DNA from: Tragulus kanchil
Lineage: Eukaryota > Chordata > Mammalia > Artiodactyla > Tragulidae
Length of the DNA: 64,000 nucleotides
NCBI GenBank assembly: GCA_022376925.1
Contig: JAIOJX010000003.1
Coordinates: 40,657,874-40,721,873 of the forward strand
Direction of reading: 5' to 3'
The position numbers and the translations under genes are program-made. This document shows, piece by piece, positions 34,601-45,709 of this stretch; the stretch's first letter is position 1, and the number at the start of each line of letters is the position of its first letter. The notes below the pieces were generated by a model. The model saw nothing but the letters and a program-made list of their open reading frames with translations, was not told the origin of the DNA and ran no database searches.

Positions 34601-34886
34601 TATTTAATTCATTCTTCAGGTATTTGCCATACTGAAGACTAAATAAAGTATAAAAATTTAGGGAAACTGTGAGTTCAACAATTCTTTAATGCAGACAGAA
34701 TTATATCTTCTTGGTAAAACAATTTTGTCATCTCTACTCATTTTCTGACTTCTCACATTCCTGCATACACATGGAACTAGAGAAGAGACTAAATATAAAG
34801 ATGTGCGCATTCTTTTGCCAGTGTATGTGTATGTGTTTCTTACCTACCCTCCTCAGCCACCCCCCACCCCATTTACACCTTCCTTT

Positions 34887-35078
34887 GGCTTCCTTGGTGG
34901 CTCAGAATGTCAAGAATCCTTCTGCAATTCAGGAGACCTGGGTTCTATCCCTAGGTCTGGAAGATCCCCTGGAGAAGGGAATGGCGACCTACTCTAGGAT
35001 TTCTGCCTGGACAATTTCTTGGACAGAGGAGCCTGCTGGGCTAGACCATGGGGTTGTAAAGAGGTGGGCACCACTTTT
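34887..35078 (+). mobile_element. Bov-tA SINE
   Basis: GGCTTCCTTGGTGGCTCAG, AGGAGACCTGGGTTCTATCC (B-box altered), GGAAGATCCCCTGGAGAAGG, GAGGAGCCTGCTGGGCTAG, ATGGGGTTGTAAAGAGG. 3' end decayed. Confidence 0.88.
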
Positions 35079-35729
35079 AATTTGTTTAAATCCAAGTTCT
35101 GTACAGAGATGGCATTATACGAAATGAATTGGGAATGCATGCCTATACACAGACACACACACTTAATTGTCACCAGCAGCCTAACTCCCAAAATACCCGG
35201 CTTCTTTATTCTCTCATTGTTTTTGCTCTTCCACCCCCGGCTCCATAATGAAGTGATTCTCCCTCTTAAACTGTTTTCCTTTTTATATCTGGGGGATTGC
35301 CTTAATTTAACATTTCTATTCTTTCTTATATCAACAATTTAAGAAAACCTGCTAGTTTTGTTCCTCCCTAATACTTAGAATACTTTCCTCTTTTAACCAC
35401 ATTATACTGAGTCTAAATATTAACACTGACTTATCTCAATTTTCCTCATCTCTCTGGATGGATTCTTCTACTTTATTTTCTATCTTTCGTCTTTCTATGA
35501 ACACGCCCAACAGCTGGAGCCATTGGTAGAAAGTGCAGCGTGGCATGCGTTTCCACGTGCAGAAGCATGTGTTCGAGAATCTATTTATGGTCAGTCCGCC
35601 ACTCAGCGCTCTCAGAGAAAGAGCTGTTAGTACAAGGCACGATGACATAATTTCTTAGAGCATCTTCCTCTCTTACAGTTCAATTTGCCTCCTTCACTCT
35701 CTGCCCCACCTAGAGGGAAACTTTACAAC
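35079..35729. other. unannotated DNA upstream of the CpG island
   Basis: GC content begins to rise toward the right with isolated CpGs (GTGCAGCGTGGCATGCG at ~35535). No exon signals that I trust. Confidence 0.45.
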
Positions 35730-38003
35730 GTTTCTAGTAGAGGCAAGTTTTCCATTTAGATTTTGCGCATCTGTCGATGTTTTATCGTTGCTCAAACATG
35801 GCTTTGCATGTTGTTTTTGTCCAGATGTAGAGTAACGTAAAGGACCGTGTCCCTGAAGTCCAGGATCCAGCCCGAAGTGGGATCCTGGGCTGCTTTCCCG
35901 GAAGAGACCTCGCCCCAACTAGCGCCCCCAGCCCTCCAGGTTCCATCTTCTATGAGGGGGGTGGGGCGTGATAAACCTGGCCGCACCCACGTCTAAGGAA
36001 GTGGGCCTTCCTAGTCTAAGGATACGTCGTTTAAGGAGTGGGAGCACACTTTTCGGTCTCATTTCACTTACTGGTTCTTGGAAACCCCAAGACCAGGACA
36101 GAGCCCCTACTCTGATTCCTGTCCTATCTCAGACCCAGGCCCACTGCTTCATCCCGCCAGGTCCAGAAGTGGGCTGCAGAACCATCCTCGGGGCTGGACC
36201 ACCTTGCCAACCTTCCTCAAAGACAGAGTGAGGCAGGAGGCAGAGAACACAACCAGGCAGTGCACACTGTCTTTGTTTTCACTAAGAATGCACACCGGGC
36301 CTCTGGAAGTGTTTGGAAAATGCCACACGAAGTGTACAACACGGCTTTTCCTGGCTCGAACTCGTCCCTTCGCTCTCATTTCCTGTTTCTCGGCCTCTGG
36401 CTCGTTTCTCTTCCCACCCTACTTTGTGCCACATTTGCAAATCTTTCTCTCCTTTATATCTAAACTTCCCCTTCGCGGCCTTCCCGCTGCCGGCGGTTTC
36501 CCACGCAGGCAGGGCTCAGGGGCGCCGTGCCGAGGTGTCCGGCGGCCCGGGTGCCCCAGCGCGCTCACCCAGCTTTGCAAGAAAGTGGCGCTCGCGATCG
36601 CCGCCGCGCCCGCTCTCCGCCCCGCGCGCCCGCTTCCGCCCGCTCTCTTCCCTGCCCCCGCCGACCCTCCTGCGCCGCGCTGACCCGCGTCCTCCGGGCC
36701 GCGCCGCCCGCTTGCTCTCCCTCCCACCCCAGAATCGCGCCGATCCGCTCCCCGGGGCGCGGAGGCTCGGAGGGAGGGGCGCCCGGGAAGGGCGTCCAGG
36801 ACTCAGCTCCCGCCTGCCCGCTTTTGAGCTCCGTTCTGGGGCGCAGGGCGGAGAGGGGACTGGTTCAGTTTCTAGTAGAGGCAAGTTTTCCATTTAGATT
36901 TTGCGCATCTGTCGATGTTTTATCGTTGCTCAAACATGGCTTTGCATGTTGTTTTTGTCCAGATGTAGAGTAACGTAAAGGACCGTGTCCCTGAAGTCCA
37001 GGATCCAGCCCGAAGTGGGATCCTGGGCTGCTTTCCCGGAAGAGACCTCGCCCCAACTAGCGCCCCCAGCCCTCCAGGTTCCATCTTCTATGAGGGGGGT
37101 GGGGCGTGGTAAACCTGGCCGCGCCCACGCCTAAGGAAGGGGGCCTTCCTAGTCTAAGGATACGTAGTTTAAGGAGTGGGAGCACACTTTTCGGTCTCAT
37201 TTCACTTACTGGTTCTTGGAAACCCCAAGACCAGGACAGAGCCCCTACTCTGATTCCTGTCCTATCTCAGACCCAGGCCCACTGCTTCATCCCGCCAGGT
37301 CCAGAAGTGGGCTGCAGAACCATCCTCGGGGCTGGACCACCTTGCCAACCTTCCTCAAAGACAGAGTGAGGCAGGAGGCAGAGAACACAACCAGGCAGTG
37401 CACACTGTCTTTGTTTTCACTAAGAATGCACACCGGGCCTCTGGAAGTGTTTGGAAAATGCCACACGAAGTGTACAACACGGCTTTTCCTGGCTCGAACT
37501 CGTCCCTTCGCTCTCATTTCCTGTTTCTCGGCCTCTGGCTCGTTTCTCTTCCCACCCTACTTTGTGCCACATTTGCAAATCTTTCTCTCCTTTATATCTA
37601 AACTTCCCCTTCGCGGCCTTCCCGCTGCCGGCGGTTTCCCACGCAGGCAGGGCTCAGGGGCGCCGTGCCGAGGTGTCCGGCGGCCCGGGTGCCCCAGCGC
37701 GCTCACCCAGCTTTGCAAGAAAGTGGCGCTCGCGATCGCCGCCGCGCCCGCTCTCCGCCCCGCGCGCCCGCTTCCGCCCGCTCTCTTCCCTGCCCCCGCC
37801 GACCCTCCTGCGCCGCGCTGACCCGCGTCCTCCGGGCCGCGCCGCCCGCTTGCTCTCCCTCCCACCCCAGAATCGCGCCGATCCGCTCCCCGGGGCGCGG
37901 AGGCTCGGAGGGAGGGGCGCCCGGGAAGGGCGTCCAGGACTCAGCTCCCGCCTGCCCGCTTTTTGAGCTCCGTTCTGGGGCGCAGGGCGGAGAGGGGGAC
38001 TGG
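35730..38003. repeat. tandem duplication 12 (offset 1138 bp), through the CpG island
   Basis: Copy 1 is 35730-36863 and copy 2 is 36868-38003. Copy 1 stops at GAGAGGGGACTGG and jumps back to TTTCTAGTAGAGG; copy 2 continues to ACTCCGCTCTCCCGC. Unlike other blocks, five substitutions cluster within ~60 bp (35969-36028 against 37107-37166: GATAAAC/GGTAAAC, CGCACCC/CGCGCCC, CGTCTAA/CGCCTAA, AAGTGGG/AAGGGGG, CGTCG/CGTAG), which looks like haplotype variation. Confidence 0.93.
36475..36863. promoter_or_regulatory. CpG island, left part (first copy)
   Basis: Abrupt shift to very GC- and CpG-rich DNA from about 36475 (CTTCGCGGCCTTCCCGC onward). It is identical to 37612-38000 and is probably the same DNA read twice. 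Long open frames here (up to ~200 codons on both strands) are due to lack of AT-rich stops. Confidence 0.85.
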
Positions 38004-39034
38004 ACTCCGCTCTCCCGCAGCTCCTCGGCGGGGGTCTGCTGCTCCTGCTTCCTGCCCCTCCCTCTCGCAAGTCCTACCTAAATTGCAATCGAGGGCGGGC
38101 GCGCCTACTCCCGGGGCTCCGGAGCCAGGCGTGCGGCTCCGCCTCGCCCCCATGCATCCCGCCAAGGTGAAGCGCTGGGAAGGGAGGACGCCCCCACCTC
38201 GCCCGCAAAGTGCGTCGCTCCCGAACCCAAACAATGATCCCCTCGCCTTCCGCACCCGGTCCTCCGCGCGCCCCAGTTTCGCGTGCGCCCCCGCGCCCAG
38301 AGCACCGCCCGCCCGGACTGGTCCGACCGGGACCCCATTGTTGCCCCGCTGCGGGCGATGCCCGAAGCCCGGGGGCGGCCCCCGCGAGCGGTCCCGCGTC
38401 GCCGCCGGCCGCCGGAGCCGGCTCCGCCCACACCTTTCCAAGTTAGCTGGCGGCTGAGCCGCGGGGACCGCTCGGGTCCCCGGCCCCCTCCCTGCACGCC
38501 GGCACCCGGGCGGGAGCGGAGAGGAGCGGAGCGGCGGGGGCGGGGGGCCGAGCGGGCTCCGCGCTTTATTTGTCTCCGAATTCCCTTCCTAAGGCTGCCT
38601 AGCGCGCTCCGACACAAAAGAGGGGACTTTCTCGCGGCTCCGCGCGAGTCCGCTCCTGAGGAGTTGCAATCGGGGGTTCCTCCCGCCGCGAGGCCCCGCC
38701 AGCCGCCTCGGCCCGCGGCTCCCACGGCGCCGTTGGCCATGTGTGGGTTATTTTGGGTGCCGCAGCAAGGTGGTGCAGGTGATCGGGAAGCGCGGCGGAG
38801 GCCGAGGCCGGGGGGCGGGGGCAGGGGTGGGGCGGGGTGGGGCGGGGTGGAGGCTCCGCGGACCCACCCCCGAGCCGGCGGCCGGGGCGGCGAGGCGAGG
38901 GCCGGGCAGTGGGTGTTGCCTTCTACCTCTGCGAGCGGGGAGGGGTTAGTTTCCCACAGGGGATTTCAACCATCACACTCTGAGCCCGCCTCCTAATCCT
39001 CGGGCGGAGCGGCTCGGGGGCCCCATTTTATGGC

Positions 39035-39040
39035 TATAAA
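39035..39040 (+). promoter_or_regulatory. TATA box candidate
   Basis: TATAAA in the context GGCTATAAAGCG, inside an otherwise GC-rich island, preceded by an AT-rich CCATTTTATGG element (39023-39033). If used, transcription would begin around 39062-39072. Confidence 0.6.
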
Positions 39041-39065
39041 GCGACTTAGCGCCTGCTGAGCGAGC

Positions 39066-39422
39066 CCCTCCCCGCCGCCGCCCCCGCCCTCGGCCCCACC
39101 CCGGGGCTCGCCCGCAGCGGCGGGGCTTTGTTTCTGGGGAGGAGGACCCGGAGCTCTTTTGTTTGGGGGTTTGGTGTTTTCACCCCCCCACACACACTCG
39201 CCCTACCCCACCCCGCCCCACCCCACCCCACCCCCTGCGCCTCTCCGGTTTCCTGAGCTGCGGGCTGCAAGGGAGGAGAAGCGGCGTCTTGCAACCCCCT
39301 CGGCTGGGCCCCGGGGTAATTCGATGCGGGCCTGGCGAGGATCCCCACGCTAGACCCGGGCTCGCGTCTCGGCAGCCTCCACCCACCGGCCCACCCTACA
39401 TTTAGCGCATCATGTGATCCGG
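39066..39422 (+). other. candidate non-coding first exon
   Basis: Runs from ~30 bp after the TATA element to the splice donor CCGG|GTAAGTC at 39422/39423. It has no long open frame: ATG at 39323 is followed by a stop after ~10 codons, and the last ATG (39411) is immediately followed by TGA, a start-stop uORF twelve bases before the donor. This fits a 5' UTR exon with the coding sequence beyond the window. The gene is not recognised. The exact start is inferred, not shown. Confidence 0.5.
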
Positions 39423-39504
39423 GTAAGTCATTTGCAAGTACAACAGTTCCCTGGGTTGCCCCCCATTCATTTCCTGAGAACTGCAGAGAGCAGCTGAGAG
39501 GCTC

Positions 39505-39632
39505 TGCCCGTGCGTGTGCGAGTGTGCGTGTGAGTGTGCGCGGGTGACGCCGTGTGTGTGTGTGTGTGTGTGCGAGAGTGAGTGTGCGCGCGCGCGCGTG
39601 TGAGAGCGAGAGAAAGGGAGAGAGAGAGGGGG
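39505..39632. repeat. purine-pyrimidine alternating repeat (GT/GC/GA)n
   Basis: CGTGTGTGTGTGTGTGTGTG-type run, then GCGCGCGCGCG, then GAGAGCGAGAGAAAGGGAGAGAGAGAGG. Such tracts can adopt Z-DNA. It lies just inside the presumed first intron. Confidence 0.9.
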
Positions 39633-40224
39633 ACTGTGTGAGGGAAAGAAAACAATTTCTCCTGCTCTGCAGCTTCTGTTCAGGTCTGTGCCGATTCCGT
39701 TTCTTATCAAAATAAACAACCCCCCTCCTCTTTTTTTTTTTTTTTTTTAATGCCATCCCAGATCAGACCGTATTCTCTTAACGTGTTTTATTTTCTTTCT
39801 GTCATCTGCTCAAGTTAAATCATTTTGGTTGGTCTGTGTTCTTAAAGGGGGAAAGTGTTGGGAAGCGGGGCGGAGGGGGGTGCGAGGGAGGGCGACGCTT
39901 TTTGCAAAGCGAGTAGCGTCGGTTGGATTCGTGGAGAAGAAAGGAGGAGGTTTCTCTCCCCATCCCCATTTTTTTTTTTTTTTTTAAAGAACTTATCAAG
40001 TAGCTTGAATTAAGCAAGTATTTTTCTATCCCTAGTGGAATTGTTGGTTGTAGTGTTTGCCTGACAGTTGCCAAGGATGGGAAATAAAACACCAGGGCTG
40101 AATGGGGAGGGGGGGAGCTTTTGGAAGTAGTTTGCCCCCAGAAATAGAGCGAGTTAGATAAAAACCTGCCGCACCGGGCCGTGTGGGCTGTGGGTGTGCA
40201 TTGGAGAGAGTGGAGGGGAAGGGG
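39633..40224. other. presumed intron 1, poly-T rich
   Basis: Poly-T runs at 39730-39748 and 39969-39985, intermediate GC, no SINE. No exon signals. Confidence 0.5.
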
Positions 40225-41110
40225 TTAACGCGGAGATGACCCTGCTGGCATGAATAGTGGTCCTGGTGCTACATTCATTATTGTCTCTGGTCGTAATGAT
40301 GTGTAACTGTCACTAGCTACAGCTCCTAGTCCGTGGAAGTAGCCGGGGGCTGACCCGTGGCTGTTATTTTCAATTACGGGGGACCTGGCCGGAGTTGACA
40401 GGGGGCAACTTTGCAGGGCCACCCGGGCGGGAAGCCCGCGGAGCCGGCCTGGGAGCCACTTCTTGCCTTTAGTGGAGGACTCGGACTTGACCTCCGCGAC
40501 ATTAGTTGGTGTTCGCGTTAGATGCTCCCCTACGGGGAGAATCAATCCTGCTTTTGTTGGGCAGAGAACGGCCTATTAGAACTTTGAAAACTTTTATCTT
40601 TGGGGAAAAGGGTGGGGTGCACTCAGCAGTTCTGTGTCGAAGTGCCTTTGAGGCAAAAGCTTGGAAAAAGTACCCATTCCTTTGTTACATGCCCTGCAGC
40701 TTCCCAACCCCCTTCACCCTGCGCTTCGAGTTTTGCATACTTTAATAGTAATAGCTTTAATTCAGCTGGTAAAAGCTGACTTTGTTGAGTTAAAGAGTAT
40801 TAGGACGACGGAATGTGTAATCTGGATAAACAGTTTGCGTGGTTAATATTGTCAGCTCTCTAATTTAACTGTACAGATGGCTGAAGTGTCGCGCTGTATG
40901 GATTGTTTTAAGCAGTTCCACCGGCTAATAGAATTCTCAGCCGAGCCCTCGGATATTTTATTTTAAATCAGCTTTAATATTCTCTCCGTTTCTCTGGAAC
41001 ACCAGGGAGGGGAGCAGCTCTATTTACATGTGCATCTAGTGGCTTCGGTAGACATCTGCCAATCAACGCGCGTCATTCGGCAAATCCACCTAGACGCCTC
41101 TATGCCCTTT
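40225..41110. promoter_or_regulatory. candidate conserved intronic regulatory element
   Basis: About 0.9 kb free of transposons, with scattered CpGs retained in moderately AT-rich sequence (GTCGTAATGATGTGTAAC, TTAGGACGACGGAATGTG, GAAGTGTCGCGCTGTATGG, TCAACGCGCGTCATTCGG). Several homeodomain-like TAAT cores and CAGCTG E-boxes are present. This composition is typical of conserved non-coding elements around developmental genes. Conservation itself cannot be seen from one sequence. Most of it is repeated at 41466-42310. Confidence 0.45.
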
Positions 41111-42652
41111 TCTTACTGGAGGATAGAGTTGTTTAGATAAGTAAATGAATTTGGTGGTGTTTAACCGGGCAGCCGCTTGTGATGGGGAATTGGAGTGGTT
41201 ATTTCGAAGGCTGGGTGTATTCCTTCTAAGAAATGCTTTTTGGAATTGGCATTGAGTAAAAACAGTGACCCTTCACCTTAGAAAAAAATGAAAAAAGGCT
41301 GATGGTGTTGTTTGCAGACCTCATTCAGATGTTGTTTACATGTTTAAAAACCATATAGAAATTGGTTATGATAAAGGGTATGCTTTTAGGCTAGAGAATG
41401 TTTAACTTTAGAAGCTTAGAAATAGGATGTTGAAGGACAAACACTCAGTTGCATAAGATATTTTTGTGCTACATTCATTATTGTCTCTGGTCGTAATGAT
41501 GTGTAACTGTCACTAGCGTCCTAGTCCGTGGAAGTAGCCGGGGGCTGACCCGTGGCTGTTATTTTCAATTACGGGGGACCTGGCCGGAGTTGACAGGGGG
41601 CAACTTTGCAGGGCCACCCGGGCGGGAAGCCCGCGGAGCCGGCCTGGGAGCCACTTCTTGCCTTTAGTGGAGGACTCGGACTTGACCTCCGCGACATTAG
41701 TTGGTGTTCGCGTTAGATGCTCCCCTACGGGGAGAATCAATCCTGCTTTTGTTGGGCAGAGAACGGCCTATTAGAACTTTGAAAACTTTTATCTTTGGGG
41801 AAAAGGGTGGGGTGCACTCAGCAGTTCTGTGTCGAAGTGCCTTTGAGGCAAAAGCTTGGAAAAAGTACCCATTCCTTTGTTACATGCCCTGCAGCTTCCC
41901 AACCCCCTTCACCCTGCGCTTCGAGTTTTGCATACTTTAATAGTAATAGCTTTAATTCAGCTGGTAAAAGCTGACTTTGTTGAGTTAAAGAGTATTAGGA
42001 CGACGGAATGTGTAATCTGGATAAACAGTTTGCGTGGTTAATATTGTCAGCTCTCTAATTTAACTGTACAGATGGCTGAAGTGTCGCGCTGTATGGATTG
42101 TTTTAAGCAGTTCCACCGGCTAATAGAATTCTCAGCCGAGCCCTCGGATATTTTATTTTAAATCAGCTTTAATATTCTCTCCGTTTCTCTGGAACACCAG
42201 GGAGGGGAGCAGCTCTATTTACATGTGCATCTAGTGGCTTCGGTAGACATCTGCCAATCAACGCGCGTCATTCGGCAAATCCACCTAGACGCCTCTATGC
42301 CCTTTTCTTACTGGAGGATAGAGTTGTTTAGATAAGTAAATGAATTTGGTGGTGTTTAACCGGGCAGCCGCTTGTGATGGGGAATTGGAGTGGTTATTTC
42401 GAAGGCTGGGTGTATTCCTTCTAAGAAATGCTTTTTGGAATTGGCATTGAGTAAAAACAGTGACCCTTCACCTTAGAAAAAAATGAAAAAAGGCTGATGG
42501 TGTTGTTTGCAGACCTCATTCAGATGTTGTTTACATGTTTAAAAACCATATAGAAATTGGTTATGATAAAGGGTATGCTTTTAGGCTAGAGAATGTTTAA
42601 CTTTAGAAGCTTAGAAATAGGATGTTGAAGGACAAACACTCAGTTGCATAAG
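40266..42652. repeat. tandem duplication 13 (offset ~1195-1200 bp)
   Basis: Copy 1 is 40266-41460 and copy 2 is 41466-42652. The only early difference is CTAGCTACAGCTCCTAG (copy 1) against CTAGCGTCCTAG (copy 2), a 5-bp change; the rest is practically identical. Confidence 0.93.
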
Positions 42653-43083
42653 TTATATCTTTATGGCTGCAGCCTGGTCTTTTGGAGTACATTATTCTCC
42701 TTTGAGTTGAGGCGAGAGGGTTTTGAGTGTACAGGAACGGATAGAGATCTGTAATGTTAGGAAAGGGGTTTATTATTTTGCCCTCTAATTCATAACTACT
42801 GTGAAATGTACTGAAGCCGGTAAAAGTTGGGATGGTTTCACCTGACATTGTAATAATGTATGCCTTAAAACTGTATTATAGCTGTGGGAGGTAAGGACCC
42901 GTCCTTGAGGGGTTTCTTCTGTTTATTTTTGAAGTGCTTCAGTGATTTGTCTGTTATTTAGGAGTGGCTATTGAAGAGAAACTTCTGTCCGCTAAACTTT
43001 ATTTTGGAATGCTTTGAACGACTATTTGCTAAATGAAAATTGTTGCGCTGATGGGTCCTTAATGTATTATTTTTTTCCTCCAG
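42653..43083. other. presumed intron, unannotated
   Basis: Transposon-free, single-copy. Ends in a pyrimidine tract TTATTTTTTTCCTCCAG that forms a splice acceptor. Confidence 0.45.
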
Positions 43084-43204
43084 AAAATTCATTTTCTTCA
43101 GCTGAATGTCCTTTGGGAGAGAATGGGTCCTGGTAGAGCATTTGAGACCTTGACCTTAGCAACTCTTGGCTGCCGCTTGCTTACTACAGCTGCAGCCTAT
43201 GTGG
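43084..43204 (+). other. possible alternative exon
   Basis: Acceptor TTATTTTTTTCCTCCAG|AAAATTC and a possible donor GTGG|GTACAG 121 bp later. A second possible exon follows at 43252-43310 (acceptor TTCTTCCCCAG|GCCGAG, donor CAT|GTAATA). Sites are plausible but not exceptional, and no protein motif is recognised. Confidence 0.25.
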
Positions 43205-44147
43205 GTACAGAAAGGGAGGGACTGAAAACACTGGCGTGCTTTCTTCCCCAGGCCGAGGGAAAACAAACCTGGATGCTGGACGGTCATTCCGAAGAGCACC
43301 CATCAGGCATGTAATAGCGTTAGTATTCTGGTCACTTAAAAAATGTTTCTGGGCAATTACCTCCCAGCCTCGTGGGAAAGGTGAACATGTCCATGTCCAG
43401 ACTCAGGGTGGGTTTAGATGTCCTGTCATCAAGCAGGCTGCCGTCAACCTCCTGAAATAATCTGGTCTTAAATGTAGGTGTGTTTTCTAAGGTGACATAT
43501 AAGGGCTTAGTGTTCCAGGCCTGTATGAGGGCATTTTGAATTCAAGGCCATGTTGCTTGATCTCTAGTGTAGAATACCTTGGCCAGTGAAGTGATATGAT
43601 TAACCAGTTGAACATACAAATGTTTGGGACATTTTCATCATGGTACAAAATGGAAAGGGTGGAATTTCCTACTTCTGGAAATTAACATGAGGCTTATCGC
43701 ATTCCGTTAGGGGCACCAAATGGTTTGTTTTCTTTATATTGTGAGAATAACAATCCTCTTACTGTCTATTTCATACATCTAATGGTAGATGATTTGTGTA
43801 TTAATACAGAATAGTTTGTATTCCACTAGAAAGGGCACAAACTCTTTGAAAAGCTGTTCCTTCTCTGGGTAAATAAGTTTTCTTACTTGTGCTTCCATGT
43901 TAATTAAATGAACAAGAGCTAAACATCCCCAAAGAGTTCTATTCAGAATTGACATCGTGGTTAATCTTTTTCTTTCAGAACACAACTTTCATTTTGGTAA
44001 ATAATTCCTAAAATAGGTTACCGTTGCTTACCTTTATCATTTACGTTTGAAAATGCCATATGGTACTGGAGTGGGACCTATCTTGTATTTTTGCCCAGTG
44101 TTCGTTTGTTTTCCATTTTAAATTTCATGTTTGTTTATTTTTTTCAG

Positions 44148-44176
44148 CTTACGAATTATGCACGCCTTTCGGCCTT
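44148..44176 (+). other. candidate 29-nt microexon, first copy
   Basis: A textbook acceptor (TTTATTTTTTTCAG) is followed by 29 nt (CTTACGAATTATGCACGCC...) and a consensus donor GTAAGTG. The exon keeps three CpGs in AT-rich surroundings. At 29 nt it would shift any reading frame, so it would be either a 5' UTR exon (it contains an ATG) or a regulated poison exon. Splicing is inferred only. Confidence 0.4.
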
Positions 44177-45262
44177 GTAAGTGTGGACAGCATGTAAGAG
44201 TAAAAATATTAAGATTAAATCACTGGCAACACCCTATAACCACAGCCTTAACTCATCCACCGCAACCAGGGCTGTTAAAATCAAAATGCAAGTAAACAGA
44301 TGGGCCTTCCCTTGTGCCCAGAAGGGCAACAGCCTTAGGCTCTGTGAGACCTGCTTCCTTTCTAGGTCCTAAGTCCTTCCAGAGAACTGCCTGACTTCAG
44401 CTGGCCAGAATTCATTGTCAGGGCCTAGACCGGCCACACCCCATCTGATGTCAGCTTTTGAGTTCTTGTGGTAGGGAACACATGCTGTGGATTAAATGGT
44501 TCCTTTCTCTATATATTCTCAGTAATTATGTTACAAAAGGATTTTTCGGTTTGGGGTATTTATTGTCATAAAAGTGGCTACTTGAGTAGTCCTGAAATGG
44601 TTAATGATCCATATAAGGGCTTAGTGTTCCAGGCCTGTATGAGGGCATTTTGAATTCAAGGCCATGTTGCTTGATCTCTAGTGTAGAATACCTTGGCCAG
44701 TGAAGTGATATGATTAACCAGTTGAACATACAAATGTTTGGGACATTTTCATCATGGTACAAAATGGAAAGGGTGGAATTTCCTACTTCTGGAAATTAAC
44801 ATGAGGCTTATCGCATTCCGTTAGGGGCACCAAATGGTTTGTTTTCTTTATATTGTGAGAATAACAATCCTCTTACTGTCTATTTCATACATCTAATGGT
44901 AGATGATTTGTGTATTAATACAGAATAGTTTGTATTCCACTAGAAAGGGCACAAACTCTTTGAAAAGCTGTTCCTTCTCTGGGTAAATAAGTTTTCTTAC
45001 TTGTGCTTCCATGTTAATTAAATGAACAAGAGCTAAACATCCCCAAAGAGTTCTATTCAGAATTGACATCGTGGTTAATCTTTTTCTTTCAGAACACAAC
45101 TTTCATTTTGGTAAATAATTCCTAAAATAGGTTACCGTTGCTTACCTTTATCATTTACGTTTTGAAAATGCCATATGGTACTGGAGTGGGACCTATCTTG
45201 TATTTTTGCCCAGTGTTCGTTTGTTTTCCATTTTAAATTTCATGTTTGTTTATTTTTTTCAG

Positions 45263-45291
45263 CTTACGAATTATGCACGCCTTTCGGCCTT
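45263..45291 (+). other. candidate 29-nt microexon, second copy
   Basis: Identical to 44148-44176 with the same acceptor and donor, repeated in duplication 14; probably the same exon. Confidence 0.4.
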
Positions 45292-45709
45292 GTAAGTGTG
45301 GACAGCATGTAAGAGTAAAAATATTAAGATTAAATCACTGGCAACACCCTATAACCACAGCCTTAACTCATCCACCGCAACCAGGGCTGTTAAAATCAAA
45401 ATGCAAGTAAACAGATGGGCCTTCCCTTGTGCCCAGAAGGGCAACAGCCTTAGGCTCTGTGAGACCTGCTTCCTTTCTAGGTCCTAAGTCCTTCCAGAGA
45501 ACTGCCTGACTTCAGCTGGCCAGAATTCATTGTCAGGGCCTAGACCGGCCACACCCCATCTGATGTCAGCTTTTGAGTTCTTGTGGTAGGGAACACATGC
45601 TGTGGATTAAATGGTTCCTTTCTCTATATATTCTCAGTAATTATGTTACAAAAGGATTTTTCGGTTTGGGGTATTTATTGTCATAAAAGTGGCTACTTGA
45701 GTAGTCCTG

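Larger units (their letters stand above)
37612..39425 (+). promoter_or_regulatory. CpG island promoter region
   Basis: About 1.8 kb of CpG-dense DNA with many GGGCGG/CCGCCC Sp1-type boxes (for example 38530-38560, 38810-38850, 39065-39095), ending in a TATA element and a splice donor. CpG islands of this size mark promoters of housekeeping or developmental regulator genes. The orientation + is inferred from the TATA at 39035 and the donor at 39423. Divergent transcription cannot be excluded. Confidence 0.85.
43497..45709. repeat. tandem duplication 14 (offset ~1114 bp)
   Basis: Copy 1 is 43497-44590, filler 44591-44609, copy 2 is 44610-45709. One T insertion (TACGTTTG/TACGTTTTG near 44045/45159) distinguishes them. 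The candidate microexon is present in both copies. Confidence 0.93.

Noticed and set aside
36078..36683. 201-codon plus-strand open frame (and ~100-240-codon frames on both strands to 39756)
   Set aside because: All lie in or beside the CpG island, overlap on both strands, are low-complexity Ala/Pro/Arg/Gly-rich and show no domain. High GC lowers stop frequency, so long frames are expected by chance.
38733..38996. Possible coding start at ATGTGTGGGTTATTTTGGG (38739) within the island
   Set aside because: No recognisable N-terminus, poor conservation cues, and it runs into Gly/Arg-rich low-complexity sequence. A donor-like CAAGGTGGTG follows but is weak.
39023..39033. CCATTTTATGG as an SRF CArG box
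   Set aside because: CArG is CC, six A/T, GG; here seven A/T bases separate CC and GG. Only CArG-like.
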